In this document: one piece after another, positions 1 through 9,882 of the stretch
Numbering within the stretch: position 1 is the first letter of the stretch
Layout: each line of letters begins with the position of its first letter
Origin: Blastocatellia bacterium
GTDB taxonomy: Bacteria > Acidobacteriota > Blastocatellia > RBC074
Direction of reading: 5' to 3'
DNA: 61,897 nt
Assembly: GCA_016789725.1 (NCBI GenBank)
Contig: JAEUQN010000017.1
Location: forward strand, 1-61,897
Program-made: the position numbers and the translations under genes
Notes under the pieces: generated by a model
The model's database searches: none
Told to the model about the DNA's origin: nothing
The model's input: only the letters and a program-made list of their open reading frames with translations

Positions 1-1898
1 GGATTCAAGAGCGCAGTTCGCCCGCGCAGATTTCCTTCACGCAAACGCTCTACCCAGTGCTGGAAAAAGCTGCCTGCCGTTCGTGTCACAGCGCCGATGG
101 CGTCGCGTCTGCTACGCGATTGGTCTTTCCTGAAGCCGATGCCAACCCCGCACAAATCGAAGCATTCGGCCTGTCGCTCGCCACACTCGCAGATCGCAAC
201 AATCCGGCAGAATCGTTGCTACTCAAAAAGCCCACAAACCGCATCGCACACGCGGGCGGGCAACGCATCAAGCCGGGCAGCGCAGACGAAAAGGCATTGC
301 AAGCGTGGGTCGAACGGTTGGCAAAACTCACGCCCGAAGAACTCGCGCGCGCAATGAAAACGCGCGAAGAACATAATGCCGCGCGGCCTTCCATTGCCTT
401 GCGACGATTGACGCATAGCCAATACAACAACACGATCCGCGATTTGCTGAACGATCAAAGCGCGCCCGCGAATCAATTTCCACCCGAAGATTTTCTGAAC
501 GGCTTCAAGACGCAGTACCAAGCGCAAACCTTATCGCCATTGCTTGTCGAAGCCTACAGCACCGCCGCCGAACGCCTCGCGCGCAATGCGTTTCTGGGCG
601 GGGATCGGCGCTCACTTGTTCCGTGCAAGCCATCGGCAATCTGTCGTACACGCTTCATTCGTGAATTTGGGCTGAAGGCATTTCGTCGCCCGCTCGAACC
701 CGAAGAGCAAAAACGCTACGAAACACTGTTTGCGAGTGAAACGGATTTTTACCAAGGCGCGCAACTTTTCGTCGAAGCGATTCTGCAATCGCCCGCGTTT
801 CTGTTTCGCTTGGAAGAAACGACCAACCCGAAATGGAAGCCTTATGTGACGGCAAGCCGCTTGGCTTACACGCTCTGGGACACGATGCCGGATGAAGCGT
901 TGTTGGCGAGCGCCGCGCGCAATGAATTCAATACGCCACAAGCTGTCGAAGCCATCGCACGACGAATGCTGAACGATCCGCGCGCACAACAAGCCTTGAA
1001 TGAATTCGTGTCGCAATGGCTGCGCTTTGATCGTTTGTTGACCGCAGGCAAAGACCGCCGCCGCTACCCGAACTTCAACCGCGAAACCGCCTTTGCGATG
1101 ACCGAAGAAGCGCGCACGTTCATTGCTGATCTGGTTTGGAATGACCGGGATTTTACGCAGATTTTTACGGCGGATTACAGCTTTGCGAATGCCGATCTCG
1201 CTGCGATTTACAGTGTGCCTGCGCCTGCGAAGGAATTCGACCGCATTTCGTTTCCAGCCAATTCAGAACGCACCGGATTGCTGGGGCAAACGTTGTTTTT
1301 GGCCTTGACCGCGAAACCGGATGACACGTCAATCACGGCGCGCGGCCTTTACATCCGTGAACAGTTTCTTTGCCAGCACGTCGCCGAACCACCGCCCGGC
1401 GTGAACACGAATCTGCCCGACATCACCGAAGCGAAACCACAAACCAATCGTGACCGCATGCGCGAACACGTCACGAATCCAAGCTGCGCAACCTGTCACA
1501 ATTTGATTGATCCGATTGGATACGGCTTTGAAAAATTCGATGCGATTGGCGCGCGCCGCGAATCGTTCAAGCTGCGAATCTTCGGTGCGTATGACGGCGG
1601 GCATAACACGTCGCAGCCGAAAATGCTCGACTTGCCGTTGGATACTTCGGGCTTTGTGGCGGGCTTGCCGAATTCACGCTTTACGAATCCCCGTGAACTC
1701 GGCACTGTGTTGGCACGGTCGTCTGCTTGCCAGGAATGTCTCGTCAAGCAATATTTCCGCTACACTGCCGGACGCCTGGAAACGGCAGCGGATCGCGCGC
1801 TGATTCGGCAAGTCACGCAGTCATTTCAGCAGTCGCAATTTCGCTTCAAAGAGCTTATGATTTCGCTCGTTCGGGCGAGAGAGTTTGCCAATTTTTAG
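1..1898 (+). CDS. DUF1592-family c-type cytochrome-like protein (5' partial)
   Basis: The reading frame is open to the left edge (first full codon at 3), so the gene starts outside the window; a GTG at 57 is internal. A CxxCH haem-like motif (CRSCH) lies near the visible start and a second one (CATCH) near residue 480 of the visible part, followed by the [14 protein letters not shown] signature of DUF1588. The end matches DUF1585. This is the planctomycete/acidobacterial multi-domain DUF1587-1592-1588-1585 architecture, presumed periplasmic or surface-exposed. Its exact reaction is unknown. The next gene encodes DUF1552, the usual partner, so the two probably act together. A hairpin repeat begins on the last base of the stop codon. 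Confidence 0.85.
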   Translation, partial: IQERSSPAQISFTQTLYPVLEKAACRSCHSADGVASATRLVFPEADANPAQIEAFGLSLATLADRNNPAESLLLKKPTNRIAHAGGQRIKPGSADEKALQAWVERLAKLTPEELARAMKTREEHNAARPSIALRRLTHSQYNNTIRDLLNDQSAPANQFPPEDFLNGFKTQYQAQTLSPLLVEAYSTAAERLARNAFLGGDRRSLVPCKPSAICRTRFIREFGLKAFRRPLEPEEQKRYETLFASETDFYQGAQLFVEAILQSPAFLFRLEETTNPKWKPYVTASRLAYTLWDTMPDEALLASAARNEFNTPQAVEAIARRMLNDPRAQQALNEFVSQWLRFDRLLTAGKDRRRYPNFNRETAFAMTEEARTFIADLVWNDRDFTQIFTADYSFANADLAAIYSVPAPAKEFDRISFPANSERTGLLGQTLFLALTAKPDDTSITARGLYIREQFLCQHVAEPPPGVNTNLPDITEAKPQTNRDRMREHVTNPSCATCHNLIDPIGYGFEKFDAIGARRESFKLRIFGAYDGGHNTSQPKMLDLPLDTSGFVAGLPNSRFTNPRELGTVLARSSACQECLVKQYFRYTAGRLETAADRALIRQVTQSFQQSQFRFKELMISLVRAREFANF

Positions 1899-2028
1899 AA
1901 CCACGGAGGACACGAGGAACACGGAGAAAAAGCAAGACAAGATGGACAGGATTGAGCTTGTAAATCTTGTCGCAAATCTTGTTCATCCTGTCTAAAAAAC
2001 TCTGTGTTCTCCGTGCTCTCCGTGGTTC
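1898..2028 (+). repeat. Hairpin element A1 (CCACGG type)
   Basis: Arms at 1898-1926 and 2000-2028 pair in 24 of 29 positions (start GAACCACGGAG, end CTCCGTGGTTC). A second nested pair, GACAGGAT with ATCCTGTC, lies inside. The element starts on the last base of the upstream stop codon and lies in the gap between two plus-strand genes. A second copy of the type is at 34395-34526. Confidence 0.85.
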
Positions 2029-2050
2029 AATCATCTCATCGGAGTGCTGT

Positions 2051-3370
2051 ATGTCACACGTCATCACCAAACGCCACCGCTTTTCGCGCCGCAATTTTCT
2101 CAAAGGGTTGACCGCTGCTGGAACCGCAATTCAAGTCGGCCTACCGCCACTCGTGGCGATGTTCAATGCGCACGGAACGGCCTATGCCGAAGGCGCGATT
2201 GAAAGCCGCTTCGTGCTGTGGTTCAACGGCAACGGCATTCCCGAACGCTATTGGATTCCGGCGGAAACGGGCGAGCACTATCGAATGACGCCGTGCCTGC
2301 AACCGCTCGCGCCGTTTCGCAAAGACATTCACGTCATCAGCGGACTCGACAACGCCGCCGCCGCGATTCCCGGCCCTGGTAATGGGCATCACAAATCTAT
2401 GAGCGGCCTTGTGAGTTGCACAGCTTTCACGGGACGCGGCACGGCTGGCCCTTCGATAGATCAGGCGATTGCGGCAAAGCTCGGAGGCGAACCCCGCTTT
2501 CGTTCGCTGCAAATCGGCGTGTCGCAGGAATCGTTTGGCGAAAGCATTCAGCGCAACATGAGTTGGGCCGGATACGAACGCGCGCTGCCGCCCGAAATGA
2601 TTCCGCACAAATTGTTCGACCGCTTGTTTGGCAAGCGCGAAGAAGGCTGGGTCAATCGCAAACGCTCCATCCTCGACGCCGTGCGCACCGATGCCACTGC
2701 GCTGAAAAAACAATTGCCCGCCGACGATCAAGCGCGCGTCGAAGAACATCTCGCTGGCATCCGCGACCTCGAACGCGCCATCGCCGGATTGCCGCCCGAA
2801 TACAGTCGCGTAGACCCGCCCGATTTCGACGGCGATATGAAAGACTGGCCGCGCATCGCCAAGCTGCAAAGCGATCTGCTCGTGCAAGCTTTAGCCACAC
2901 GGCAAACGCGCGTTGCGTCATACATGCTCACGAAATGTCAGGGGCTGTCGCGCTTTCCGTGGTTAGGCTTCACCGCCGCGCGCCATCACGATTACACGCA
3001 CGCCGACGGCAAAGCGCCCGGCGCAGACGGAGCCGACGGCCAGCGCGTCCTGCGCGACATCTGCCGCTGGCACGCCGAAGAATTTTCATACTTACTCGCC
3101 CGCCTGAAATCCATTCCCGAAGGCGACGGCACACTGCTCGATCATTGTTGTTTGGTCTATGTTCACGAACACGCCGAAGCCAATCCGCACAAGAATCACG
3201 GGCTGGGCTTGCTTGTGGCCGGACACGCAGGACGATTGGCAACAGGGCGGCATTCGCGAATGGAAGGGACCTTTGGCGATTTGTATTGGACGCTGGCGGA
3301 TGAGGTGATGGGCGTGGGCTTGGGCAAGTTTCCAACAGCGACGAAGAAGTTGAGCGGGTTGGTAGCGTAA
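2051..3370 (+). CDS. DUF1552 domain protein, Tat-exported
   Basis: A 439-residue protein. ATG 2051 is chosen because the N-terminus then reads [19 protein letters not shown], with a twin-arginine motif (RRNFLKG) followed by a hydrophobic stretch; the longer frame from 1967 would translate the hairpin repeat. The body ([31 protein letters not shown], and [14 protein letters not shown] near the end) is characteristic of DUF1552, a family found next to DUF1592 genes in Planctomycetota, Verrucomicrobiota and Acidobacteriota. The biochemical role is unknown; a periplasmic oxidation-related role with the neighbouring cytochrome-like protein is an inference. Confidence 0.85.
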   Translation: MSHVITKRHRFSRRNFLKGLTAAGTAIQVGLPPLVAMFNAHGTAYAEGAIESRFVLWFNGNGIPERYWIPAETGEHYRMTPCLQPLAPFRKDIHVISGLDNAAAAIPGPGNGHHKSMSGLVSCTAFTGRGTAGPSIDQAIAAKLGGEPRFRSLQIGVSQESFGESIQRNMSWAGYERALPPEMIPHKLFDRLFGKREEGWVNRKRSILDAVRTDATALKKQLPADDQARVEEHLAGIRDLERAIAGLPPEYSRVDPPDFDGDMKDWPRIAKLQSDLLVQALATRQTRVASYMLTKCQGLSRFPWLGFTAARHHDYTHADGKAPGADGADGQRVLRDICRWHAEEFSYLLARLKSIPEGDGTLLDHCCLVYVHEHAEANPHKNHGLGLLVAGHAGRLATGRHSRMEGTFGDLYWTLADEVMGVGLGKFPTATKKLSGLVA

Positions 3371-3407
3371 AGAAATTCAGGCAATTTTAGGCAAAGAGGA
3401 GTTGGTT

Positions 3408-3920
3408 GTGAGTGACGACTTTTGGGACGATTCAGACGAGTTCACCGGGCCATCGTTATCTGCGGAAATAATAGGGACTGCCGAGGCATCGTTAGGATAC
3501 AAATTGCCTGCGTCTTACATAAAATTGCTCCAAATTCGGAACGGTGGTACGCCCAATCGTTGTTGCTTCCCAACCAATGTGCCGACGTCGTGGGCAGATG
3601 ATCATATTGAGATTTGTGGCATACGCGGTATTGGCGGAATGTGGGGAATAGACGCTGAAGAGCTTGGGAGCAAGGCGATGATTCAGAATTGGGGATACCC
3701 AGACGTAGGAATTGTGATTGGTGAAATGCCCTCGGCTGGACACGATACCGTCATGCTGGATTACAGCCTTTCCGGGCCGCAAGGGGAGCCGCGTGTTATT
3801 CATGTCGAAACTGAAAACACCGCACCGACTGTTTTAGTCCTTGCGCCTGACTTCGCTACGTTCTTCGCTACGTTCATTGATGGTTTGGTTAGTTGCGGAC
3901 AATTTGAGATTGAGAATTGA
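3408..3920 (+). CDS. SMI1/KNR4 (SUKH) family protein
   Basis: About 170 residues. GTG 3408 is preferred over TTG 3402 because AAAGAGGAG (3393-3401) then stands at normal Shine-Dalgarno spacing. The motifs LGYKLPASYIKLLQIRNGG, near residue 30, and the C-terminal FATFIDGLV match the SUKH-1 fold. SUKH proteins are known as immunity proteins against contact-dependent or polymorphic toxins, and some have housekeeping roles. No toxin gene is adjacent, so this is an orphan copy. The run of aromatic and acidic residues at the N-terminus (DDFWDDSDEF) is typical of soluble cytoplasmic members. Function in this organism is unproven. Confidence 0.75.
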   Translation: MSDDFWDDSDEFTGPSLSAEIIGTAEASLGYKLPASYIKLLQIRNGGTPNRCCFPTNVPTSWADDHIEICGIRGIGGMWGIDAEELGSKAMIQNWGYPDVGIVIGEMPSAGHDTVMLDYSLSGPQGEPRVIHVETENTAPTVLVLAPDFATFFATFIDGLVSCGQFEIEN

Positions 3921-4117
3921 AACACTGCTTTGCCCGCCACACTCCCCCACCACTATTCCCGCCCAAGCCCTCTTACACAAATGGATAGAAATGGATATTC
4001 ATGGCTCGAAACGGACAGAGAAATGGATATAGCTTGAGCTTGACCGTTCTGAAAATCTCGGCGGTAATGCTGTGGCTGAGGACGAAGTCTTCTCAATGGC
4101 TGGGCATAAATGAACAA

Positions 4118-4154
4118 CAGGCAGCGGCAGAAAAATATATTCTGCTGCTGCCTG
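4118..4154 (-). terminator. Hairpin between convergent SUKH and OmpA genes
   Basis: CAGGCAGCGGCAG (4118-4130) pairs with CTGCTGCTGCCTG (4142-4154) in 12 of 13 positions around an 11-nt AT-rich loop. On the minus strand, where the OmpA gene ends at 4188, it is followed by TTGTTCATTT, a weak T-rich tract. It could serve both directions. The rest of 3921-4117 contains nothing recognisable beyond a few ATGGATA-like words. Confidence 0.6.
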
Positions 4155-4187
4155 TTTCTGCTCCGATAGGGAGGAGCAACTTAAAAG

Positions 4188-5306
4188 TTATTGCTGTTGC
4201 TGTGGGTGCAACTGACTGGTTGCACTTGTCGTGTTACTCGAAAGCCCTTTGCTGACCAGGATGGCCACTTCAACACGACGATTTTCTTTCCGGCCATCGC
4301 GTGTCGCGTTATCGGCGGCAGGACGAGCTTCACCATAGCCTGCCGGGGTAACCAGGCGGCGCTGTGAAATGTCGTGATTTTCAATCAAATAACTCATCAC
4401 CGCTTCGGCGCGACGCTGGCTCAGCCGACGATTTGCATCTTCATTGCCATCAGCAGAAGCATATCCTGCCACCTGAATCATGTGTCCTTTTCCATCCTTG
4501 GCTTGAGTCGCAATTTCATCAAGCGCGGCCTTGGCTTCAGGTGTAAGTTTGGCGCTACCAACTTTGAAATTCAGCGTGATCGTCTTGGCCACTTCATAAT
4601 CGTCCAAAGACGCAATGCGGTTGTTCAGCGATTCGGCAGTTTGGGTAATCCGTTCATTGGCGGAGTTGGCAGCCGCCATCGCTTTATCCGCAGATTCTTG
4701 TGCGGCTGCCGCACCACCTTTGGCGGTGTTGGCGACGGCAACCAGTTCGTCTATTTGACCAGAGAGCCGTTGTGCATTTTGTTCAGATTGTGTGAGGCGA
4801 TCTTCAGTACCTGTTACGCGCCCTTCCACAGGGGCCACCAGCGAGACTATCGAATTGGCCGTACGCAATTCGGCTTCGCTGAACTGAATCTTATTGGCAA
4901 CTAATGCTCCCGCATCATTACCGCGCCCTTCGACCTCGACGACTAAACCGCGACCCAGGTCGGAAGCGTTATATTTCTTAGCGCTGCGGAAGGGATTGCT
5001 CTTACGCTCCCTGATCTTCGTCGCATCGTTGACAACAACATTGTATACTTTTCCATCATATGCGCGCACCGTCAGGTTATCCCCTTCCCGTCGTAAGACA
5101 AGCCCATTAACTTCCTGTTTTTGCCCCGTGCTTACCTGGCCTTTGGCCGCCGCTGGCATCTCCTTGGTCTGCGGACTGGATTGCGTCTCTGCGGTTGACC
5201 GTGTACGGCTCGTAGATGTTTCTTGTTCTTGTGCAATGATCGGCAATGTCAATGCGAATGCCGCCATTACAGCGAATAAAAATCGGAATGCGCCATTGTG
5301 TTTCAT
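4188..5306 (-). CDS. OmpA-family outer-membrane/peptidoglycan-binding protein
   Basis: A 372-residue protein. ATG at 5306 follows GGAGGA (5311-5316), and the next 25 residues form a Sec signal peptide ending in IIAQ. Residues about 55-130 form a small beta domain (VNGLVLRREGDNLTVRAYDG). A predicted coiled coil rich in Ala/Gln/Asn covers about 155-235. The C-terminal OmpA domain (about 240-350) carries the peptidoglycan-binding pattern LSQRRAEAVMSYL and NRRVEV. Family knowledge places it at the outer membrane or periplasm, tethering to peptidoglycan. There is no N-terminal eight-strand barrel, so it is not a classical OmpA porin. It appears monocistronic, with 450 nt of upstream DNA. Confidence 0.88.
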   Translation of the reverse strand: MKHNGAFRFLFAVMAAFALTLPIIAQEQETSTSRTRSTAETQSSPQTKEMPAAAKGQVSTGQKQEVNGLVLRREGDNLTVRAYDGKVYNVVVNDATKIRERKSNPFRSAKKYNASDLGRGLVVEVEGRGNDAGALVANKIQFSEAELRTANSIVSLVAPVEGRVTGTEDRLTQSEQNAQRLSGQIDELVAVANTAKGGAAAAQESADKAMAAANSANERITQTAESLNNRIASLDDYEVAKTITLNFKVGSAKLTPEAKAALDEIATQAKDGKGHMIQVAGYASADGNEDANRRLSQRRAEAVMSYLIENHDISQRRLVTPAGYGEARPAADNATRDGRKENRRVEVAILVSKGLSSNTTSATSQLHPQQQQ

Positions 5307-5756
5307 TTTATCCTCCAAAATTCTCCGTGGTAAATTTGATCGTTTTTGTAAAAGACCAGCCAGGTATTAAACCTATCTGTGAATATGATTGCCTGTGATT
5401 GCAAAAGGTGTGCCTAAGAGATGGCTCGTGAGCAGCATTTCCAGGACGAACGAAGCTATCATCAATGAACACAAAACATAGTGGCCTAAAGATTTTCTCA
5501 AAGAGGCATTTTTGAGATTAAGATTGTCTATAAAAGCGATCTTGACACTTATGCTGTACGCTTTGGATAGTAAGAATTGGAATAGTGTTATGTAATTCTT
5601 ACACGCACCTGTCTAAGATTTGCGTGGTTTTTGGGAAGATATAACAGGAGTGGCTGCCGGATAAGTGGTCAATGCCTTGCACTGGCATTATGGGCAAACG
5701 GCTCGGTACAGGTTCGTTCGTCATAACTGCGGACTTTCAGAACACTCCCACCCGTC
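5307..5756. other. Intergenic region upstream of the OmpA gene
   Basis: 450 nt without a convincing gene. It holds GTAAGAATT...AATTCTTAC (5570-5602), a 9-bp inverted repeat, and AATGCC...GGCATT (5671-5689). A plus-strand TTGACA (5542-5547) with GATAGT (5566-5571) at 18-nt spacing looks like a sigma70 promoter, but nothing convincing lies downstream on that strand. The OmpA promoter must lie here on the minus strand; I could not place it. Confidence 0.4.
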
Positions 5757-6641
5757 TTAATATAAAATTTGCGCGCGCGGTCTTGTCTGCTGCAATGCGA
5801 CCAGTCCCTTTTCCGTTACTGCCGTTCCTGTCAAATCCACCACGCGCAACAGCGGCCACGTTGCTAACATTGCCGCCGCCGCATCGTCAATTCGTTTGCA
5901 GCGTTGCAAGCTCACGCGTTCCAGCTTGCGCAAGGCTTTCAGCTTTTCCAGCCAGCGATTCGTCACGGGCATTCCGTCCATTCGCAACTCGCGCAAATTT
6001 TGCAGTGTCCCAATTGCGTCTACGCCCGCTTCGGTGAGGCTGATGCTCCAGAGGCCGGAATCGGTGCGCTGTTCGCCGCCGAGGCTGAGCGTGGTCAGGC
6101 CGGAGAGTTGGCGCAATGCTTGCAAGCCGACGTCGGTGAGTTTGTTGCCGCCAATCGTCAATTCGCGCAGGTTTTGCAGGGGCGTTAAGCGATCCAAGCC
6201 GACATCGGTAATTTGCGCGTAGCCGACATCCAACGCTTCGAGCGTCAGCACTTCGGCGAGATGTTCAAGCGTGGTGTCGGTGACTTTTGTGCCGCGCAGG
6301 TTCAGGCGTTTGAGTTTCTTCCATCCTTTGATTGCAGCCATTCCTTCGTCGGTGATTTGTTCGGCGTAATGCAGATTCAAGTCAGTGATGGCGGGCGCGT
6401 TCTTTAACTGCTGCAAGCCGTGATCGGTGATGCGTGTGTGCGAGAGATCAAGCTGCGCCAAATGTGGCAGCGCGGCAAGCTGCGGCACATCGGCATCAGT
6501 GATCCAACTGGCGCGCAGATCTACAGCGATGACGTTGCCCGCGCGGTCGCGTGTGATCGTGCCGCCCGCTGCGGTGATCCAATCAGGATTGGGGGGAAAG
6601 ATCAAGAGCGTGGTTAGAAGGAATACGTAAAGATGGTTCAT
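5757..6641 (-). CDS. Leucine-rich-repeat secreted protein (short paralogue)
   Basis: About 294 residues. An N-terminal hydrophobic segment ([15 protein letters not shown]) suggests export. It is followed by roughly eight ribonuclease-inhibitor-like leucine-rich repeats of about 24 residues with the core L..L.L..T.ITD.GL. Such repeats form a curved protein-binding scaffold; no catalytic domain is present. ATG 6641 is chosen for the signal peptide; ATG 6653 (MKEPMNHL) is an alternative and lies inside the arm of hairpin B1. The next gene upstream encodes a larger LRR protein with a related start (ITAAGG versus ALRQGG), so the two look like a duplication. Confidence 0.8.
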   Translation of the reverse strand: MNHLYVFLLTTLLIFPPNPDWITAAGGTITRDRAGNVIAVDLRASWITDADVPQLAALPHLAQLDLSHTRITDHGLQQLKNAPAITDLNLHYAEQITDEGMAAIKGWKKLKRLNLRGTKVTDTTLEHLAEVLTLEALDVGYAQITDVGLDRLTPLQNLRELTIGGNKLTDVGLQALRQLSGLTTLSLGGEQRTDSGLWSISLTEAGVDAIGTLQNLRELRMDGMPVTNRWLEKLKALRKLERVSLQRCKRIDDAAAAMLATWPLLRVVDLTGTAVTEKGLVALQQTRPRAQILY

Positions 6642-6650
6642 TGGTTCTTT

Positions 6651-6747
6651 CATTTTCCATATTCCATTTTTCAATGGTTATTTGTCATTGAATTTGCTGC
6701 GCGTAGCCAATGAAAAATGACAAATCAAAAATGATATATGGAAAATG
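6651..6747. repeat. Hairpin element B1 (CATTTTCCAT type)
   Basis: Arms at 6651-6690 and 6708-6747 pair in 33 of 40 positions; both ends read CATTTTCCATAT. The arms are made of degenerate 7-bp units (TCATTTT / TGACAAA). The element fills the gap between the two minus-strand LRR genes, starting 1 nt after the stop codon of the upstream one. A second copy of the type is at 54487-54582. Confidence 0.85.
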
Positions 6748-6748
6748 C

Positions 6749-8785
6749 TCAGCTTCTCCGCCGATTCGACGAGGACGAATCGCGCTCGTAAATGATGCGG
6801 CAATTCGGCAGCGCGGCTTTCAACTGTTCATTGCCTTTGTCTGTAACCAACGTGTGATAGAGATTTAATCGTTGCAGGTTCTTCATCTCGGCCAATGCCG
6901 CGACGCCTGCATCGGTCACGTCGGTTGTATCGAGTCGCAATTCGCGCAGGCGTGGCAACGTTTTCAGTAAGTCGAGCGATTTGTCATTTACAGTCGTGTA
7001 ATCGAGATTCAGCACCGTCAGATTCTTCAGGGTTGCAATTGTTGCAATCGCATTGGCGGCGACGCGGGTGCGAAAGAGTTCCAACCGTTCGAGCTTGGTG
7101 AGCGGTTGCAACGCGGCAATCCCTTTGTCAGTGAAGCGCGCGTGATTGAGCGAGAGTTCGCGCAGGTTCGTCATCGTTGCCAGATGGCGCAAGCCCGCGT
7201 CGCCTGTGTCTGTGCTGTCGAGATCGAGAATTTGCAGGCGCGGCAGTTTGCTCAGATGTTGCAAGCTCTCATTCGTGACATCGGTGGAACTGAGTAACAG
7301 CGTTTCCAGGCTCGTCAGTTCGCCAAGGTGTCGCGCGCCTTCGGTGCCAATGGCTGCGCCGGTCAGGTCAAGTTTGACGAGCAACGAGAGGCGTTTCAGA
7401 TGCGCAAGGCCATTACCTCGAACCAACGTTCCGCCGAGTTGCAATGCGCGGAGTTGCTGCAAATTGGCGAGATGAATGAGGCCCGCATCTGAAACCGTCG
7501 TGTGGCTCAGATTCAATGTTTGCAGGTTCGTCAGCCTTTGCAGCGATTGCAACCCCAGGTCGCCGATTTCGGTAGCTTCCAGATCAAGCGATTCCAGTTC
7601 GGTCAATGAAGCCAAATGCGCGAGCTGCGCGTCGCCGATGCTGGTTGCGGCGAGCGAGATGGCGCGCAAATTTGTGCCTGCGAACTCCGCTTTGCCACCG
7701 AGCGCCGTGATCCATTTGGCAATCGCGTCGGCGCTGGTTCCAGCGGGGCGATCCAGCTTGGTGGTTTTGCTGTGCGCCATTCGTGCGTCTACGAAATTGA
7801 CTTTGCAATTCGGCACGGCGGTGCGAAACGCATCAACGCCCGTGCCGGTCACGCGGCTGTAACGTAGATCGAAGCTGGCCAGTTCTTTCAGCGTGCTGAG
7901 CTTCGCCAAGCCTGCATTGGTGAGGCGGCTGCGATACAAAATCAATTCGCGGAGCTTGGTCATTCCGGCCAAGGTGGCAACGGATTCGTCGCTGATGTTC
8001 GCGCCCAGTAAATTCAGCTTGCGCAGTGCCGTCAAATTCCGCAGATGCGTGAATCCGGCATCAGAAATTCTGACGCCGCTCAAATCCAGTTCTTCCAATT
8101 GCGTCAGACCGCGCAAGAACTGCAAGCCTTCATCTGTTACCGACGTGTCGCGCAGATTCAGTCGCCGCAATTGCTTCAACTCCGCCAAGCCTTTCATTCC
8201 TTCGTCATTGAACGGCGTGAGGCTTACATCCAACGATTCCAGTTTCGTCAGTGGCGCGAGGCTGAGTTTTGCAATGCGGCATTGCGCACAACGTAATTCC
8301 TTCAATTCGGGGAGGCCGAGCAGATGCGCCAGGCCTTTGTCCTGCACGTTGACGTTGGTTAGAAAATGCAGACTGAAATGCAGCTTCTCCAAATTCTTCA
8401 AGCCTGCAAGATGTTTCAGTTGTTCGTTCGCATCCAGCCGACTGCCCGCGCCGGGATTCCAGATAGGACCGGGCAAAGAGAGTTCTTTCAGATGCGCGAG
8501 GCCGCTGAGCTTTTCTAAATCTTCGGGGACGATGAGCGTGCCGACCAAATCAACGCCGACGATGTGAAATTCGCCTGCGGGAAGTTGCACCACATCGCTG
8601 ATCGGCTGTCGGTTGGTGTTGAGAATGACGCGCCCGCCTTGTCGCAGCGCCCACACGGCAATGTCGCGCTCAGACATTGGCGCTGCGAGCGTTGGCGACA
8701 GGCAGCCGAGCAATAAAAGGATGGTCCAATGGAGGGGTGCTTTTTTCATCTTGTCGGAACGAATGTCGGAAAATTGCGCGGTCAT
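6749..8785 (-). CDS. Leucine-rich-repeat secreted protein (long paralogue)
   Basis: 678 residues. A signal peptide is visible from an internal Met (MKKAPLHWTILLLLGCLSPTLAA, ATG 8749); the upstream ATG 8785 adds 12 residues and has a slightly better ribosome-binding context, so the start is uncertain. At least twenty RNase-inhibitor-type leucine-rich repeats follow in two blocks, separated near residue 340 by a linker (SKTTKLDRPAGTSADA) and a second copy of the N-terminal cap-like segment (AIAKWITALGGKAEF). The protein therefore looks like an internal duplication. The predicted location is periplasm or cell surface, with a role in protein binding. No enzyme domain is seen. Confidence 0.85.
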   Translation of the reverse strand: MTAQFSDIRSDKMKKAPLHWTILLLLGCLSPTLAAPMSERDIAVWALRQGGRVILNTNRQPISDVVQLPAGEFHIVGVDLVGTLIVPEDLEKLSGLAHLKELSLPGPIWNPGAGSRLDANEQLKHLAGLKNLEKLHFSLHFLTNVNVQDKGLAHLLGLPELKELRCAQCRIAKLSLAPLTKLESLDVSLTPFNDEGMKGLAELKQLRRLNLRDTSVTDEGLQFLRGLTQLEELDLSGVRISDAGFTHLRNLTALRKLNLLGANISDESVATLAGMTKLRELILYRSRLTNAGLAKLSTLKELASFDLRYSRVTGTGVDAFRTAVPNCKVNFVDARMAHSKTTKLDRPAGTSADAIAKWITALGGKAEFAGTNLRAISLAATSIGDAQLAHLASLTELESLDLEATEIGDLGLQSLQRLTNLQTLNLSHTTVSDAGLIHLANLQQLRALQLGGTLVRGNGLAHLKRLSLLVKLDLTGAAIGTEGARHLGELTSLETLLLSSTDVTNESLQHLSKLPRLQILDLDSTDTGDAGLRHLATMTNLRELSLNHARFTDKGIAALQPLTKLERLELFRTRVAANAIATIATLKNLTVLNLDYTTVNDKSLDLLKTLPRLRELRLDTTDVTDAGVAALAEMKNLQRLNLYHTLVTDKGNEQLKAALPNCRIIYERDSSSSNRRRS

Positions 8786-8874
8786 TTTACTTCACGCGCT
8801 GCGAGATTGCGAAGGTGCGCGCGTTGCATTGCAAGAGCAGCAGGCTATACTGACCGCCACAGAAAGGGATTCGC

Positions 8875-9852
8875 ATGAAACCACGCATTGCAATTTTTTT
8901 TACCGGCGGCACGATTTCGATGAGCATTAATCCGACGATGGGCGGCGCGGCTCCGGCGTTGTCCGGCGAAGAAATTGTTGCGCGCGTTGAGGGACTCCGC
9001 AACATCGCCGATTTTGACATCCTCAATTTTGCTCGGCTGCCCGGCCCGCATGTGACGCCTGCGATTATGCTGGAACTCGCGCAAGCGGTGAATGCCGAAC
9101 TCCTCAAACCCCATGTTGACGGGGTTGTCATCACGCACGGCACCGATACGCTGGAAGAAACAGCGTACTTTCTCGACTTGGTTTTGCAATCCGAAAAGCC
9201 GGTCGTTTTCGTTGGGGCGATGCGCAATAGTTCGGAACTCAGTTGGGATGGCCCGGCGAATTTGATGGCGGCGGTGCGCGTGGCGGCTTCGACAGAAGCG
9301 CGCGAGCTTGGTGTGGTTGTGGCAATGAGTGAAAAGATCATTGCCGCGAACGAAGTCACGAAAACGCACACCGAATCCGTTGACACGTTTCAGAGCCGTG
9401 ATTTCGGTGCTTTGGGCCTGATTGACAAAGACCGTGTCCTCATTGCGCGGCGTCCGACGGAGCGCGAACACATTGCGACCGACCACCTCGAATCGCGCGT
9501 CGAAACGCTCAAGATGGTATCGGGTGGCGATGGGAAGTTTGTGGATTTTGCGATTGCGCAAGGTACACGCGGCATCGTGCTGGAAGGCTTCGGGCGCGGC
9601 AACATTCCTCCGGCGTATGTGCCTGCGGTTGAGCGTGCGGCACAAATCGGGATTCCGATTGTGCTGACGTCCCGTTGTCCGCGCGGGCGAGTGCTGGATA
9701 CCTACGCATATGACGGGGCAGGGAAGACACTGACGAATCGCGGCGTAATTCTCGGTGGCGTCTTGCCGAGCCACAAAGTACGAATTAAGCTGATGCTGGC
9801 GTTGGGCGCGGGGTACGACTTGGCCCAAATTCGCCAATCCTTTGAAGATTAA
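8875..9852 (+). CDS. Type I/II L-asparaginase family protein
   Basis: 325 residues, normal length for the family. It hydrolyses L-asparagine to aspartate and ammonia by family analogy. The catalytic triads are visible: T10 in FFTGGTIS, T90-D91 in HGTDT, and K163 in VTKTHT, matching the Thr-Thr-Asp-Lys set of bacterial asparaginases. There is no signal peptide, which suggests a cytoplasmic enzyme. It is transcribed divergently from the LRR pair and is followed 30 nt later by a small secreted protein gene. The variant SELSWDG replaces the usual S-x-S-x-D-G context, so substrate preference could differ. Confidence 0.9.
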   Translation: MKPRIAIFFTGGTISMSINPTMGGAAPALSGEEIVARVEGLRNIADFDILNFARLPGPHVTPAIMLELAQAVNAELLKPHVDGVVITHGTDTLEETAYFLDLVLQSEKPVVFVGAMRNSSELSWDGPANLMAAVRVAASTEARELGVVVAMSEKIIAANEVTKTHTESVDTFQSRDFGALGLIDKDRVLIARRPTEREHIATDHLESRVETLKMVSGGDGKFVDFAIAQGTRGIVLEGFGRGNIPPAYVPAVERAAQIGIPIVLTSRCPRGRVLDTYAYDGAGKTLTNRGVILGGVLPSHKVRIKLMLALGAGYDLAQIRQSFED

Positions 9853-9882
9853 CTGGAACACTTCTCAGAAAGGATCAGTCAC

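Noticed and set aside
86..3384. Many minus-strand frames opposite the DUF1592 and DUF1552 genes
   Set aside because: They have no recognisable motifs, overlap strong plus-strand genes fully, and their composition follows from the GC-skewed codon use of the true genes.
5542..5571. TTGACA/GATAGT pair as a promoter of a plus-strand gene
   Set aside because: No gene or terminator follows on that strand; kept only as a note in the intergenic entry.
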